From: Kiritimatiellota bacterium
GTDB taxonomy: Bacteria; Verrucomicrobiota; Kiritimatiellia; JAAZAB01
Assembly (NCBI GenBank): GCA_026398415.1
Contig: JAPLSY010000053.1
Coordinates: 1 to 64,000 of the forward strand
Reading direction: 5' to 3'
Length of the DNA: 64,000 bases
Each line of letters begins with the position of its first letter. Position 1 is the first letter of the stretch. A model generated the notes under the pieces. That model saw nothing but the letters and a program-made list of their open reading frames with translations. It ran no database searches and was not told the origin of the DNA. The position numbers and the translations under genes were made by a program. This document shows, one piece after another, positions 47,664 to 56,579 of this stretch.

Positions 47664-50354
47664 ATGGCTGACACTGAGCTTCCTATGAAAACATCAAAAA
47701 TGGCGCTAACACAAATCGGCTGGATGGGGTGGTTGCCTGTGCTTTTACTGCTGACGACCGCGGCGGCGGTAAAGTCCTCCGACTTCGCCTACACGACGAA
47801 TTCCGATAATACGATCACCATTACCCGTTACAATGGTTTTGACGATAAGGTTGTCATCCCGTCCACCATAGATGGCAAAACCGTTGCCGGCATCGGTGCC
47901 AAGGTGTTCTCTTCCGCCGCCAGCCTGACCGCAATCACGGTGAACGCAGGCAATGCCTTCTTTAGCAGCGTGGACGGGGTCTTGTTCAACAAGAGCAAGA
48001 CCACGCTCCTCCAATGTCCCGCGGGCAAAGCCGGCAGCTATGCGATTCCCAGCGGCGTTACCGGCATCGGGGACGAGGCGTTCAAATGCTGCACCAGCCT
48101 GACCAGCGTGTCGATCCCCAACAGCGTTATCAGCATCGGGGCCGGGGCATTCAAAAACTGCATCAGCCTGGCCGACGTCACAATCGGCAACAGTGTCACC
48201 GGCATCGGGGCCGATGCGTTCTGGAAATGTACCCGTCTGATTGCGATTACGGTGGACGCAGGCAATGCCGCCTATAGTAGCGTGGATGGGGTCTTGTTCA
48301 ACAAGAGCAAGACCACGCTCCTCCAATATCCGGGGGGCAAAGCCGGCAGCTATACGATTCCCTACAGCGTTACCAGCATTGGGGTCGATGCGTTCTTTGC
48401 CTGCACCAGCCTGGAGAATGTCACGATTCCCGATAGTGTTACCAATATCGGAGACTGCGCATTCAATGACTGCGTTAGCCTTGTTGCGATTACAGCGGGC
48501 GCACTCAATGCCGTCTATAGCAGCGTGGATGGGGTCTTGTTCAACAAGAGCAAGACCATGCTCATCCAATATCCGGGGGGCAAAACCGGCGGCTATACGA
48601 TTCCCGGCAGCGTCGCCAGTATCGGGGCCTGGGCGTTCTATTCCTGCGCCAGTCTGGCCGATGTGTCGATTCCCAACACTGTCACCAACATCGGGAGCGA
48701 AGCGTTTTATTCCTGCGCCAGTTTAACCAGCGTCACTTTTCCCGACAGCGTCATCAGCATCGGGGCCGGGGCATTCAAAAACTGCACCAGCCTGGCCGAC
48801 GTCACAATCGGCAACAGTGTCACCGGCATCGGGGCCGATGCGTTCTGGGGCTGCACCAGCCTGACTTTGATTACGGTGGGCGCATACAATGCCGTCTATA
48901 GCAGCGTGGATGGGGCCTTGTTCAACACGAGTAAGACCGTGCTCATCCAATGTCCGGGGGGCAAAACCGGCAGCTATACGATTCCCTACAGCGTTACCAG
49001 CATCGGGGATAGGGCGTTTTCTTCCTGCACCGGCTTGACCGGCGTGGTGATCCCCAATGGCGTTACCAGCATCGGGAGCGAGGCGTTTTATTGCTGCACT
49101 AGCCTGGCCAGCATGATAATCCCCCGTGACGTTACCAGTATCGGGGACTTGGCATTCTGGGGCTGCATCAGCCTGGCCGCGATCACGATGGACACAGGCA
49201 ATGCCGTCTATAGCAGCGTGGATGGGGTCTTGTTCAACAAGAGCAAGACCACGCTCCTCCAATATCCGGGGGGCAAAGCCGGCAGCTATACGATTCCCTA
49301 CGGCGTTACCAGCATCGGGGACTTGGCGTTCGCTTCCTGCACCAGCCTGACCAGTGTGTCGATCCCCGACGACGTCACCAGCATCGGGAGCGAGGCGTTT
49401 TATCGCTGCACCAGCCTGGCCAGCATAACAATCCCCCGTGGCGTTACCAGTATCGGGGACTTGGCATTCTGGGGCTGTGCCAGTTTGGCCGCGATCACGG
49501 TGAACGCACTCAATTCTATCTATAGCAGCGTGGATGGGGTCTTGTTCGACAAGAGCAAGACCATGCTCATCCAATGTCCGGGGGGCAAAACCGGCAGCTA
49601 TACGATTCCCAACGGCGTCACCAGTATTGGGGACTCGGTGTTCTCTTCCTGCACTAGCCTGACCGGTGTGTCGATCCCCGATAGCGTCATCGGCATCGGG
49701 GACTGTACGTTTCCTGAATGCACCAGCCTGGATAATGTCACGATTCCCAGTGGCGTCACCAACATCGGGAATTACGCATTCTATGACTGTGCCAGCCTGA
49801 AAGGCGTCTATTTCAAAGGAAATGCCCCGGGTATTGGCTCGTCTGTGTTCGACGGTGACAACAAGGCGGTCGTCTATTACTTATCAGGGGCAACGGGGTG
49901 GGGCACAACGTTTGGCGGTCGTCCGACCGTGCTATGGAATGCAATCGAACCGCCAAGCAGTAGTCGGCCGGCCGCGCCAGATAACACATTCGGGCCGATA
50001 ATCAAGGCCAATGGCACAGAGGGGGAAATAGCCATCGATTATCCAGGGGCCGTGTCAATCACTGTGGAAATGGACGCGGGGGATTTTGTGGGAGTACCTG
50101 TCGACTGGTGGATCGTTGTCAATAATGGATCTTCCTGGTTTTACCTGGACAGTGTGGTGGGTTGGACGGATGAGGGTGCTTGGCGTCCGGTGTACCAAGG
50201 CGGTTTATTCAATCTGCCGGCCACGGAAGTGTTGAACGCAACTGGTTTGCCGGTTGGTTTATATACGTTCTATTTTGCCGCCGATTATCCCATGGATGGG
50301 ATTGTGAACCCGGATATAATTTTAATAGATTCCGTGACCGTTACCGTGCATTAA
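47664..50354 (+). CDS. Secreted BspA-type leucine-rich repeat protein
   Basis: About 896 residues (ATG 47664; ATG 47685 also possible). A signal peptide (MALTQIGWMGWLPVLLLLTTAAAVKSS) leads to an LRR_5 region of ~23-residue repeats (IPNSVTSIGDxAFxxCTSLxxVxI). Six copies of a second motif (YSSVDGVLFNKSKTTLLQYPGG) break the LRRs into modules. The last ~125 residues (VDWWIVVNNGSSWFYLD..., LPVGLYTFYFAADYPMDG) are a separate beta domain found at the ends of surface proteins. Known BspA-like proteins bind host proteins or surfaces; role here unknown. Confidence 0.88.
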   Translation: MADTELPMKTSKMALTQIGWMGWLPVLLLLTTAAAVKSSDFAYTTNSDNTITITRYNGFDDKVVIPSTIDGKTVAGIGAKVFSSAASLTAITVNAGNAFFSSVDGVLFNKSKTTLLQCPAGKAGSYAIPSGVTGIGDEAFKCCTSLTSVSIPNSVISIGAGAFKNCISLADVTIGNSVTGIGADAFWKCTRLIAITVDAGNAAYSSVDGVLFNKSKTTLLQYPGGKAGSYTIPYSVTSIGVDAFFACTSLENVTIPDSVTNIGDCAFNDCVSLVAITAGALNAVYSSVDGVLFNKSKTMLIQYPGGKTGGYTIPGSVASIGAWAFYSCASLADVSIPNTVTNIGSEAFYSCASLTSVTFPDSVISIGAGAFKNCTSLADVTIGNSVTGIGADAFWGCTSLTLITVGAYNAVYSSVDGALFNTSKTVLIQCPGGKTGSYTIPYSVTSIGDRAFSSCTGLTGVVIPNGVTSIGSEAFYCCTSLASMIIPRDVTSIGDLAFWGCISLAAITMDTGNAVYSSVDGVLFNKSKTTLLQYPGGKAGSYTIPYGVTSIGDLAFASCTSLTSVSIPDDVTSIGSEAFYRCTSLASITIPRGVTSIGDLAFWGCASLAAITVNALNSIYSSVDGVLFDKSKTMLIQCPGGKTGSYTIPNGVTSIGDSVFSSCTSLTGVSIPDSVIGIGDCTFPECTSLDNVTIPSGVTNIGNYAFYDCASLKGVYFKGNAPGIGSSVFDGDNKAVVYYLSGATGWGTTFGGRPTVLWNAIEPPSSSRPAAPDNTFGPIIKANGTEGEIAIDYPGAVSITVEMDAGDFVGVPVDWWIVVNNGSSWFYLDSVVGWTDEGAWRPVYQGGLFNLPATEVLNATGLPVGLYTFYFAADYPMDGIVNPDIILIDSVTVTVH

Positions 50355-50521
50355 GGGAAGCGCCGGGGCAGCCCTTGGAATAAGAACTTGTTCGGAATGG
50401 AAAAGTCCTGCGAATAAGCCGGAACGGCGTCTGCCATTTCCTGCCAGGTGTCTCCATCACCCCCTTGAGTTTATTGGATTAACTGCCATTCAGGCAAGTG
50501 GGATCAGGGTAGGGATGAGGG

Positions 50522-50595
50522 TGGGCCCGGCTGGACTTGAACCAGCGACCAAAGGATTATGAGTCCTCCGCTCTGACCAACTGAGCTACGGGCCC
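50522..50595 (-). tRNA. tRNA with CAU anticodon, probably tRNA-Ile2 (or elongator Met)
   Basis: 74 nt, no encoded CCA. Acceptor GGGCCCG/CGGGCCC, D-arm GCTC...GAGC, anticodon stem GAGGA/TCCTT with loop CTCATAA, and T-arm GCTGG TTCAAGT CCAGC. The T-arm and the C-rich acceptor resemble the lysidine-modified Ile2 tRNA of E. coli more than its elongator Met, but this call is from memory. Its 5' half is one of the bounding repeats of the integrated element. Confidence 0.9.
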
Positions 50596-50596
50596 G
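50556..50596. repeat. att repeat, left copy (tRNA 5' half)
   Basis: 41 bp identical to 58142-58182. It runs from the anticodon loop to one base past the 5' end of the tRNA gene. The base outside each end differs between the two copies, which fixes the limits of the repeat. Confidence 0.85.
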
Positions 50597-50693
50597 TATA
50601 AGATAAGTTGTTTAATTACAATATATTACGAAATAAACGATTTTTCGATATTTTATACTTGTAACCCTGAGTAGTAACCCTATAATGAGGGGC

Positions 50694-51803
50694 ATGAAAA
50701 CTATTCAACCAGTTACAGGCAATCAGGTTCTTGAAAGAGTCGGTCATTGTCTCTATCGCTCCGTAAAATCAAAAAGATACTATGCTATTCTAAAGCGGTC
50801 TGGCAAGCAAATCAAGCGGTCTTTGAAAACGACTGATTGCGCGCTTGCTCGTCGCCGTCTCTCGGATTTACAGGCCAAGGCTTCAGGTCTGCGCCGGGAA
50901 GAAAACGCGAAGATAACTTTCAATGGGCTGGTGGAGCAGTGGTTACAGGCTGTCATTGGCTCAATGAAGCCGTCGTCGTTTCTGCGGCAATCCCAAATTT
51001 TGAAATCGCTTGGCAAGTTCTTTGGCGCAATGGTGGTGCGCAGGATTACCAAGGCGGATGTCGAGAAATGGGCGGCGACCAGAAGCCAAGTAGCGTCAGC
51101 GCGAACCTTTAACTATGAACGGCAGACGTTTATTCGTATTCTGGATTATGCCGCGCGGGATGGCCTGATCATGGATAATCCGGCCAAGGTCATCAAGCGC
51201 CGGAAGCAACCCAAGCAGAAGGTCATCATACCGACAAAGGATCAATGCAAGGTTTTGGTTGAAGCCATCAGGGAACTGAAAGCCACCGCGCACGAAGCGG
51301 CAATCCTTTGTGAATTCCTGGCGTATAGCGGTTGCCGTCTTAGGGAAGCAACCGAAATGCTGTGGGGCGATGTGTCCTTTGAGTTGAAGCAGTTCACGGT
51401 GACGGGCGGAGAGCGTGGGACAAAGAACCTTGAAGTCCGGACTGTGCCGCTGTTCCCGGCATTGGAAGAATTCTTATTGAAGCTTCGGGATTCACTCCAT
51501 CAAAAGCCGCAAGCTTCCGACCGGATTTTTTCCATCCAGAGTGCGAAAAAGGCAATGGAAAGCGCATGCCGGAATGCCGGGCTCCCTCATTTCACGCATC
51601 ATTACATGCGGCATTTTTTCTGTAGTAATGCCATTGAGGCCGGGATAGACTTCAAGGCAATTGCCGGCTGGCTTGGTCATAAGGATGGCGGCTTGCTGGT
51701 AGCAAAGACCTATGGACACCTGCGCGATGAACACAGCGCGGCCATGGCAAAGAAGATGACGTTTGCCGTCGGCAATGATAATCCGGCTGAAGCGAAGCCA
51801 TGA
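50694..51803 (+). CDS. int: Tyrosine recombinase/phage-type integrase
   Basis: 369 residues from ATG 50694 behind GAGGGGC (an ATG at 50685 adds three residues). A SAM-like core-binding domain (~75-165) precedes the catalytic domain. Active-site residues, numbered from the longer form: Arg218 in YSGCRLREATEM, His306 and Arg309 in THHYMRHFF, His332 in GWLGHKD, and nucleophile Tyr343 in VAKTYGHL. All are present, so it should be active. It lies 90 bp from the 5' end of the tRNA gene and is the probable agent of insertion between the 41-bp repeats. Confidence 0.95.
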   Translation: MKTIQPVTGNQVLERVGHCLYRSVKSKRYYAILKRSGKQIKRSLKTTDCALARRRLSDLQAKASGLRREENAKITFNGLVEQWLQAVIGSMKPSSFLRQSQILKSLGKFFGAMVVRRITKADVEKWAATRSQVASARTFNYERQTFIRILDYAARDGLIMDNPAKVIKRRKQPKQKVIIPTKDQCKVLVEAIRELKATAHEAAILCEFLAYSGCRLREATEMLWGDVSFELKQFTVTGGERGTKNLEVRTVPLFPALEEFLLKLRDSLHQKPQASDRIFSIQSAKKAMESACRNAGLPHFTHHYMRHFFCSNAIEAGIDFKAIAGWLGHKDGGLLVAKTYGHLRDEHSAAMAKKMTFAVGNDNPAEAKP

Positions 51804-52570
51804 ATAACGAAATCAAAAATGATCTGCCCGCTAATTGGCCGGTGTGGACGCGTAAGATTGTGAATGATCTGCAAGCGGCTGAGGATATGGCTGGCAAGTG
51901 GTTTTTGGATAAAGCCCCCGATTGGGCGGAACGTATCTGGTCGGAGTTAATCAAGCTGATTTTTGCGACGGTGAACGTAGCCGATTACCAAGAATCCGGC
52001 GCTCGTTTTGCCGGGGCCGTGCTGGGGCATCATCAATCGTTGCTTAAAGGCGAAAATGGTTTGGAGAAACAATCGGAACGGATGACGCAAGCATTGGAAT
52101 GGTTGGACGATGAATTAAAACGGAAACTGAATAAGAAGGCTTACAGGAAGATGATCGCCGAAGGAGAAAAGCTTGCGCCGGACATTGAAAAGTTTTTCGA
52201 TCAATTCGACAAGGTGCTGGCACATAAGGATGAGGCAATAAAAGCCGGATTGAAAATTGCGAGCGAGCAGACAGTCCAAGATCAGACGGAATTTTATGAA
52301 GCGTATTCGCGAGCGCTAAAGACGGAAATCTACGATGAACATGGCCGTCCACTGCGAGAAAAGATGTCATCCACTACGACGATTTACTTTTTATTGGCAG
52401 TCTTTTGGCCGGTTGTCGTGAAAAAGATTCCATCCGTGCCGATGTTGCACGCATGGCTATGTAGATTGCTTGGTGAAACACAAGTAGGCGATTTGGATAG
52501 AATCAAAGGAATTTGCCGACGTTATGGGATTACATTGACCCACCGTGGAAGACCCCGCAAGAAAAAGTGA
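51800..52570 (+). CDS. Element-encoded hypothetical protein
   Basis: 256 residues; its ATG overlaps the integrase stop (ATGA), so the two are translationally coupled. It is highly charged and mostly helical (EWLDDELKRKLNKKAYRKMIAEGEKLAPDIEKFFDQFDK), with one hydrophobic stretch (TIYFLLAVFWPVVV) near residue 200 and a basic tail (RRYGITLTHRGRPRKKK) that looks like DNA-binding. I do not recognise a family. Position suggests a role in excision control or replication. Confidence 0.75.
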   Translation: MNNEIKNDLPANWPVWTRKIVNDLQAAEDMAGKWFLDKAPDWAERIWSELIKLIFATVNVADYQESGARFAGAVLGHHQSLLKGENGLEKQSERMTQALEWLDDELKRKLNKKAYRKMIAEGEKLAPDIEKFFDQFDKVLAHKDEAIKAGLKIASEQTVQDQTEFYEAYSRALKTEIYDEHGRPLREKMSSTTTIYFLLAVFWPVVVKKIPSVPMLHAWLCRLLGETQVGDLDRIKGICRRYGITLTHRGRPRKKK

Positions 52571-52627
52571 CACCGACCTGAGTTCTCTCTCCCTTTTTTG
52601 CATCCCACCAAGTTGTAGTCTGGTGGC

Positions 52628-52837
52628 ATGCAACAAGAAATCCAGTTTAACAAGCCGCTGAAATTGGCGTTGACCCGGGACGAGGTCGCGCAAGCCTTGG
52701 GAATTGCCTCCGTCACGATAGATCGCCTTACCAAGCGCGGTTTAATCCATCCCTCAAGGGCAACGCGTCGTCCTCTTTATCCTGTCTGGGAAATCGAGAG
52801 GTTTCTGCGTGAAACTTCGGCGGCAATTAAATTATAA
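52628..52837 (+). CDS. Excisionase-like helix-turn-helix protein
   Basis: 69 residues. LTRDEVAQALGIASVTIDRLTKRGLI is a MerR-type winged HTH, and the next stretch (HPSRATRRPLYPVWEIERFL) is the wing and final helix typical of AlpA/Xis-like HTH_17 proteins. Small size and place two genes after int make it the likely directionality factor of the element, or a regulator of the rep genes that follow. Confidence 0.8.
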   Translation: MQQEIQFNKPLKLALTRDEVAQALGIASVTIDRLTKRGLIHPSRATRRPLYPVWEIERFLRETSAAIKL

Positions 52838-52853
52838 CGAAAGGGGGTGTAAA

Positions 52854-53111
52854 ATGAAGTTCATTGGAAAAGTGATCAAGCGTGAAGGTTATGTTGATCG
52901 GAAAGGTCAAGCGAAAGAAAAAGTCACCTTGTTGGACGAAGCGCCTGACGGTTCTGTCAGCGTTCAGTTCATCGATATTCCGGGTGATTCAACAAATGCA
53001 AAGAAGGATGAGTTTGTTGAATTTACCGGGCGTATTGTTTCGTCCCAGGGCGCGAAGTCTTTCGTGATTCCTGAGGCGGGAAGCGTGAAGATTATCAAAG
53101 TGAAAGGTTAA
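52854..53111 (+). CDS. 85-residue element protein, possible OB-like fold
   Basis: Starts at ATG 52854 behind GAAAGGGGGTG, 16 bp after the HTH gene. The sequence alternates beta strands (MKFIGKVIKREGYV, EKVTLLDE, SVSVQFIDIPG, EFVEFTGRIVSSQGAKSFVI) and is rich in Lys. It resembles no family by name, but the strand pattern and its place just before a Rep-like gene would suit a single-strand DNA-binding protein. Confidence 0.7.
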   Translation: MKFIGKVIKREGYVDRKGQAKEKVTLLDEAPDGSVSVQFIDIPGDSTNAKKDEFVEFTGRIVSSQGAKSFVIPEAGSVKIIKVKG

Positions 53112-53146
53112 GAGTTCAGAAAAGCGGGAAGGTTGGAGGTTAAGAT

Positions 53147-53653
53147 ATGAGTGCCGTTGATCTTGTGATTCTTGAGCGGGTCAAGTGGGACTGGTTTGTC
53201 TCTTGCACAGTAAAGCGTCGCGATGCGTCGGATATTTATCTGACAAAAAAATGCTTCGCGCTTTTGAGATGGCTTGCAAGGCAAAATTCAGTGTATTTCC
53301 CACGGTTGCCTTTCGCTATTAGAATCGAGTCAGGCGAAAGCCCGGATCATCGGCATTTTCATTGTTTGATTGGTGGCTTGCTCCATACAGGAATTAGTAT
53401 GCGGATGGCTACGATAAATCGTTGGTGTTATCTGGTAGGCACGAAGAACCCGGAAATTCCCAAGGGCACGTGCCGAGTCCGCCTGTATGATGGGTCGCGC
53501 GGTGCGGCCTGCTACCTCGTCTCTGTCTTGAATGCGGCAGAGTATCGGGGATGGAGTGAAGGCTATCTGAGGATATCCCACGCGGCGATGTGGCTGGCGA
53601 ATCATGCCGTCCACAATAACGCCGCGGGAATTGGGGCCTATCGCCGTTCGTAG
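53147..53653 (+). CDS. HUH-endonuclease Rep-like protein
   Basis: 168 residues from ATG 53147 (GGAGG seven bases upstream). Rolling-circle Rep motifs appear in order: motif 1 WDWFVSCTVKRR (~14-25), motif 2 HRHFHCLIGG (HUH at 70-72), and a Tyr at 123 (AACYLVSVLN) in the place of the nicking Tyr, though the usual Lys after it is missing. It has no helicase domain and is short for a plasmid or phage Rep. It could nick an origin near the GC hairpin just downstream. An alternative is a relaxase-like or IS200-like nuclease. Confidence 0.68.
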   Translation: MSAVDLVILERVKWDWFVSCTVKRRDASDIYLTKKCFALLRWLARQNSVYFPRLPFAIRIESGESPDHRHFHCLIGGLLHTGISMRMATINRWCYLVGTKNPEIPKGTCRVRLYDGSRGAACYLVSVLNAAEYRGWSEGYLRISHAAMWLANHAVHNNAAGIGAYRRS

Positions 53654-53688
53654 GACAGTTGTTATATTCAACGCTACGAAAGGGGTCT

Positions 53689-53738
53689 CCATCGGGGCGG
53701 GTTGCGGCGGCTTTAGCCGCCGCACCCGCCCCCGATGG
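53689..53738. other. Long GC-rich hairpin after rep gene
   Basis: Core TGCGGCGGCT/AGCCGCCGCA with a TT loop; arms extend through CGGG/CCCG and CCATCGGGG/CCCCGATGG with one or two bulges, about 50 nt in all. No T-run follows, so it is weak as a terminator. Candidate origin or packaging hairpin for the HUH Rep. The other bases of 53654-53971 hold no gene that I can support. Confidence 0.6.
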
Positions 53739-53971
53739 GGTTGCTTGAAGGATTATTGTGTCGAAATATAATTTGGTTTCTGTGAAATGATCAGGAATAC
53801 GATTATGGCCTTGAACCCTGGGGACAAGGCAGCTACATTCTTCTTGTAAAAGCTTAATGTCCTGATAATGGTAATCCGACTTGCCTGCTGGTAGGCAGAA
53901 AACCATGCCGACATCATAACATCAGGGCGAATTTGCTTGTTAATCAACGGTTGAGCATAGGAGGGTGACAA

Positions 53972-54964
53972 ATGGCAGACACAAACAGAATCAAGGAACT
54001 TCAAACGGAAATCGATGCTGTCTTGGCATACAAATCCAAGCAACTTATAACCCGCCCAGATTGGGGTACAATGACTTTCAAGAAGGCAGAACAGGACATA
54101 ACGCGAATCTTCTCGATCTTGGATATGCTTCGTGTTTTGCCCTTGGACTACTTGACCGACAGTGTGGCAGATAGGATGCGTAACGCTATACAGCAAGTAA
54201 AACCTTTCTTCGAGCGGATAGAAAAGTTCTCGATCGAACAGAGCAACCCGACTGAGGTAAGGAATAGCACAATCGCGGAACTTCGGCAACGTACCGACCC
54301 GATGATGGAAACTGTCACGCCGTGGATTCCTTTTCTCGCCTATCAGAAAGGTGATATATCCGAAAATATTTCCAAGCTCAGCAAGGCCATCACTCAAGCA
54401 AATTCAGTTCTCGATACAACGAAAAAGGATATCGAACGAAAAAGCGCCGAAATTGACGGGATCATTACCAAGGCTCGTGAAGCATCTGCTGGCGCTGGCG
54501 CCGCAGTATTCACGCAGGATTTCCTCAAGGAATCAACTGTGATCGAAGCGAGCGCAATTCCATGGTTAAGGGCTGCAGCTATATTCGGGTTACTAACCCT
54601 CATTGTCGCCAGTGTCACATGGTTCTGGACCCAGGCAGGCCTTGACCATGGTCAGATATTTCAGAAAGTCGCCAGCAAGCTCGTCGCTCTATCAGTTCTT
54701 CTCGCGGCCACGGTCTGGTGTGGTCGAATATACAAAGCGCTCAGGCACCAAGCCGCTATAAACAAGCACAGAGCTCTGTCACTTCAAACATTTCAAGCGT
54801 TCAGTTCTGCAGCGCCGGATGCCCAAACCAAGAGTGCGGTTTTGATAGAATCAACGCGGTCGATCTTTGCACTGCATGACACTGGATTCATTGAGTCCTC
54901 TGGTTCGGATCGAGAGTCAAACATCATCGAGATTGCTAAAACGGCGTTGGTGCATGAGAAGTAG
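53972..54964 (+). CDS. Two-TM coiled-coil protein of unknown function
   Basis: 330 residues from ATG 53972 behind GGAGGGTGACAA. A helical N-terminal part (1-120), a probable coiled coil (128-175), two TM segments (~199-219 and 236-255) with a short loop, and a cytoplasmic tail with RHQAAINKHRALSLQTFQAFSSAAPDAQTKSAVLIESTRSIF. I have no family name for it. It stands just before the restriction-modification genes, where defence islands often hold membrane effectors. Confidence 0.78.
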   Translation: MADTNRIKELQTEIDAVLAYKSKQLITRPDWGTMTFKKAEQDITRIFSILDMLRVLPLDYLTDSVADRMRNAIQQVKPFFERIEKFSIEQSNPTEVRNSTIAELRQRTDPMMETVTPWIPFLAYQKGDISENISKLSKAITQANSVLDTTKKDIERKSAEIDGIITKAREASAGAGAAVFTQDFLKESTVIEASAIPWLRAAAIFGLLTLIVASVTWFWTQAGLDHGQIFQKVASKLVALSVLLAATVWCGRIYKALRHQAAINKHRALSLQTFQAFSSAAPDAQTKSAVLIESTRSIFALHDTGFIESSGSDRESNIIEIAKTALVHEK

Positions 54965-55026
54965 TTGCCCTGAAAAGCGCATTTGGCCTACTCGGCTGAT
55001 GCATGATGTTAAGCAGAGAAGATATA

Positions 55027-55425
55027 ATGGACACCTTCAGTCCAAAGAAGCGCTCGTGGATCATGGCTCAGGTTAAGTCAACCGGCAATCGATCAACGGA
55101 GGCTAAATTTCTATTGGTGTTGCACGCAAATAAGATCGCGGGTTGGCGCAGGAATTACGCGCTATTTGGAAGGCCGGACTTCGTTTTCCCGAAGGCACGG
55201 GTTGCCGTGTTTTTGGATGGGTGTTTCTGGCACGGACACCCCCGGAAGTGTCGCATGCCCCAGGCAAATAGGAGCTACTGGAAGCAGAAAATCGCCCGTA
55301 ACGTCACGAGAGATCGACGTGTAACGCGCACCCTCCAAGAAAAAGCTTGGAAAGTCATCAGGATTTGGGAAGATTCTATCCAGAAACCATCAACCGTGTC
55401 ACGACTGCGGAAGGCATTGGCATGA
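55027..55425 (+). CDS. vsr: Very short patch repair endonuclease (Vsr)
   Basis: 132 residues from ATG 55027; the start matches the family (MDxxSPxxRSxxM). It cuts next to T in T:G mismatches made by deamination of 5-methylcytosine. Catalytic positions line up with E. coli numbering: Glu25, Asp51 in FGRPDFVF, and His69 in FLDGCFWHGHP; zinc-site Cys and His follow (CRMP, N-x2-YW-x2-KI-x2-N). Its TGA overlaps the ATG of the C5-methyltransferase (ATGA), so it is coupled to the enzyme whose side effect it repairs. Confidence 0.95.
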   Translation: MDTFSPKKRSWIMAQVKSTGNRSTEAKFLLVLHANKIAGWRRNYALFGRPDFVFPKARVAVFLDGCFWHGHPRKCRMPQANRSYWKQKIARNVTRDRRVTRTLQEKAWKVIRIWEDSIQKPSTVSRLRKALA

Positions 55426-56579
55426 ATAACGAGAAGAAGACTGTTGCGGAGTTTTTCGCTGGGATTGGCCTCATGCGTATGGGGCTTGAGCAAGCCGGTT
55501 GGCAAGTCATTTGGGCAAATGACATAGATGAAGATAAGATGAAGATGTATCGGGGTCATTTTGCCGACGACAACGCCCATTTTCATTTAGGCGATGTCCA
55601 CGCAATCGCACCCGACGACATTCCCACCGTTGAATTGGCGACGGCTTCCTTCCCATGCAACGATCTCTCTTTAGCTGGCGCACGTCGAGGACTTGCGGGA
55701 CAGAATTCGGGTGCCTTTTGGGGATTCGTGAATGCCATCAAGGGCATGGGCAACCGACGCCCCCCGTTGGTGATGCTGGAAAACGTGGCCGGGTTTCTGA
55801 CGTCTAATGACGGTAACGATTTCCGGGATGCCTGTCTTGCTCTGAACGAACTGGGTTATGCCGTGGATGCGTTCATTATTGATGCGGCATTCTTCGTGCC
55901 GCAAAGCAGACAGCGGTTGTTCTTGATCGGAAAACGCGAGAAACGGAAAACGGCGCAGATCGCGGAACCGCCGTCCTTCTATGAGTCTCAGTGTCGGCCA
56001 TTCGCGCTTGCTGACTTCATTCTCTGGCACCCCGATATACGTTGGTCCTTGGGGAACTTGCCGTCAATCGCTAAGAAGAAGACAGGGTTAGCAGACATAC
56101 TTGAAGACCTTCCGGCAAACTCCGCGTACTGGTGGAGTCGGCAGAGGGCCGAGTACCTACTCAGCCAGATGAGCGACAAACACAAGGCGATTGCCGACAA
56201 GATGATCGCTGGAAAAGAAATGACCTATGGGACTGTGTTCCGCCGGGTTCGGCATGGCCGCTCTATGGCGGAGTTGAGAACGGACGGCATCGCCGGGTGC
56301 CTTCGCACCCCAAGAGGTGGTAGCGGTCGCCAGATCCTGTTTGCCGCTGGCAGAGGCCGGTATGCAGTTCGCCTCCTCACGCCAAAGGAGTGTGCCCGCC
56401 TTATGGGTGCAGACCATTTCAAAATCACGGTTCCAATGAACCAAGCTCTTTTTGGGTTTGGTGATGCCGTGTGCGTTCCGGTCATTCGCTGGATCGCCGA
56501 TAACTACCTGATTCCCGCATGGAAGGAGCTGCATGCAAAAGAACAGACAGAAGAGCGGTACGCCGCAAAAGCAGTCTAA
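55422..56579 (+). CDS. dcm: DNA (cytosine-5-)-methyltransferase
   Basis: 385 residues from ATG 55422. C5-MTase motifs in order: I FFAGIGLMRMGLEQAGW, IV SFPCNDLSLAGARRG with catalytic Cys79 (a variant of PPCQ), VI MLENVAGFL, VIII QSRQRLFLIG, a target-recognition region ~171-290, and IX-X ECARLMGADHF...FGFGDAV. It protects host DNA from the partner nuclease that follows and overlaps it by 47 bp. The SFPCxDLSLAG form recurs in methyltransferases paired with GIY-YIG restriction enzymes. Confidence 0.94.
   Translation: MNNEKKTVAEFFAGIGLMRMGLEQAGWQVIWANDIDEDKMKMYRGHFADDNAHFHLGDVHAIAPDDIPTVELATASFPCNDLSLAGARRGLAGQNSGAFWGFVNAIKGMGNRRPPLVMLENVAGFLTSNDGNDFRDACLALNELGYAVDAFIIDAAFFVPQSRQRLFLIGKREKRKTAQIAEPPSFYESQCRPFALADFILWHPDIRWSLGNLPSIAKKKTGLADILEDLPANSAYWWSRQRAEYLLSQMSDKHKAIADKMIAGKEMTYGTVFRRVRHGRSMAELRTDGIAGCLRTPRGGSGRQILFAAGRGRYAVRLLTPKECARLMGADHFKITVPMNQALFGFGDAVCVPVIRWIADNYLIPAWKELHAKEQTEERYAAKAV

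Noticed and set aside
47745..49574. Two minus-strand frames across the BspA gene with repeated peptides
   Set aside because: They repeat only because the coding strand repeats; no start signals.
47940..49620. Possible CRISPR array
   Set aside because: Repeats are in frame, 69 bp or longer, code for LRRs and have no unique spacers of constant length; no cas genes are near.
53689..53738. Simple rho-independent terminator after rep
   Set aside because: Stem is strong but no T-run follows on either side in the required place; kept as an unexplained hairpin.
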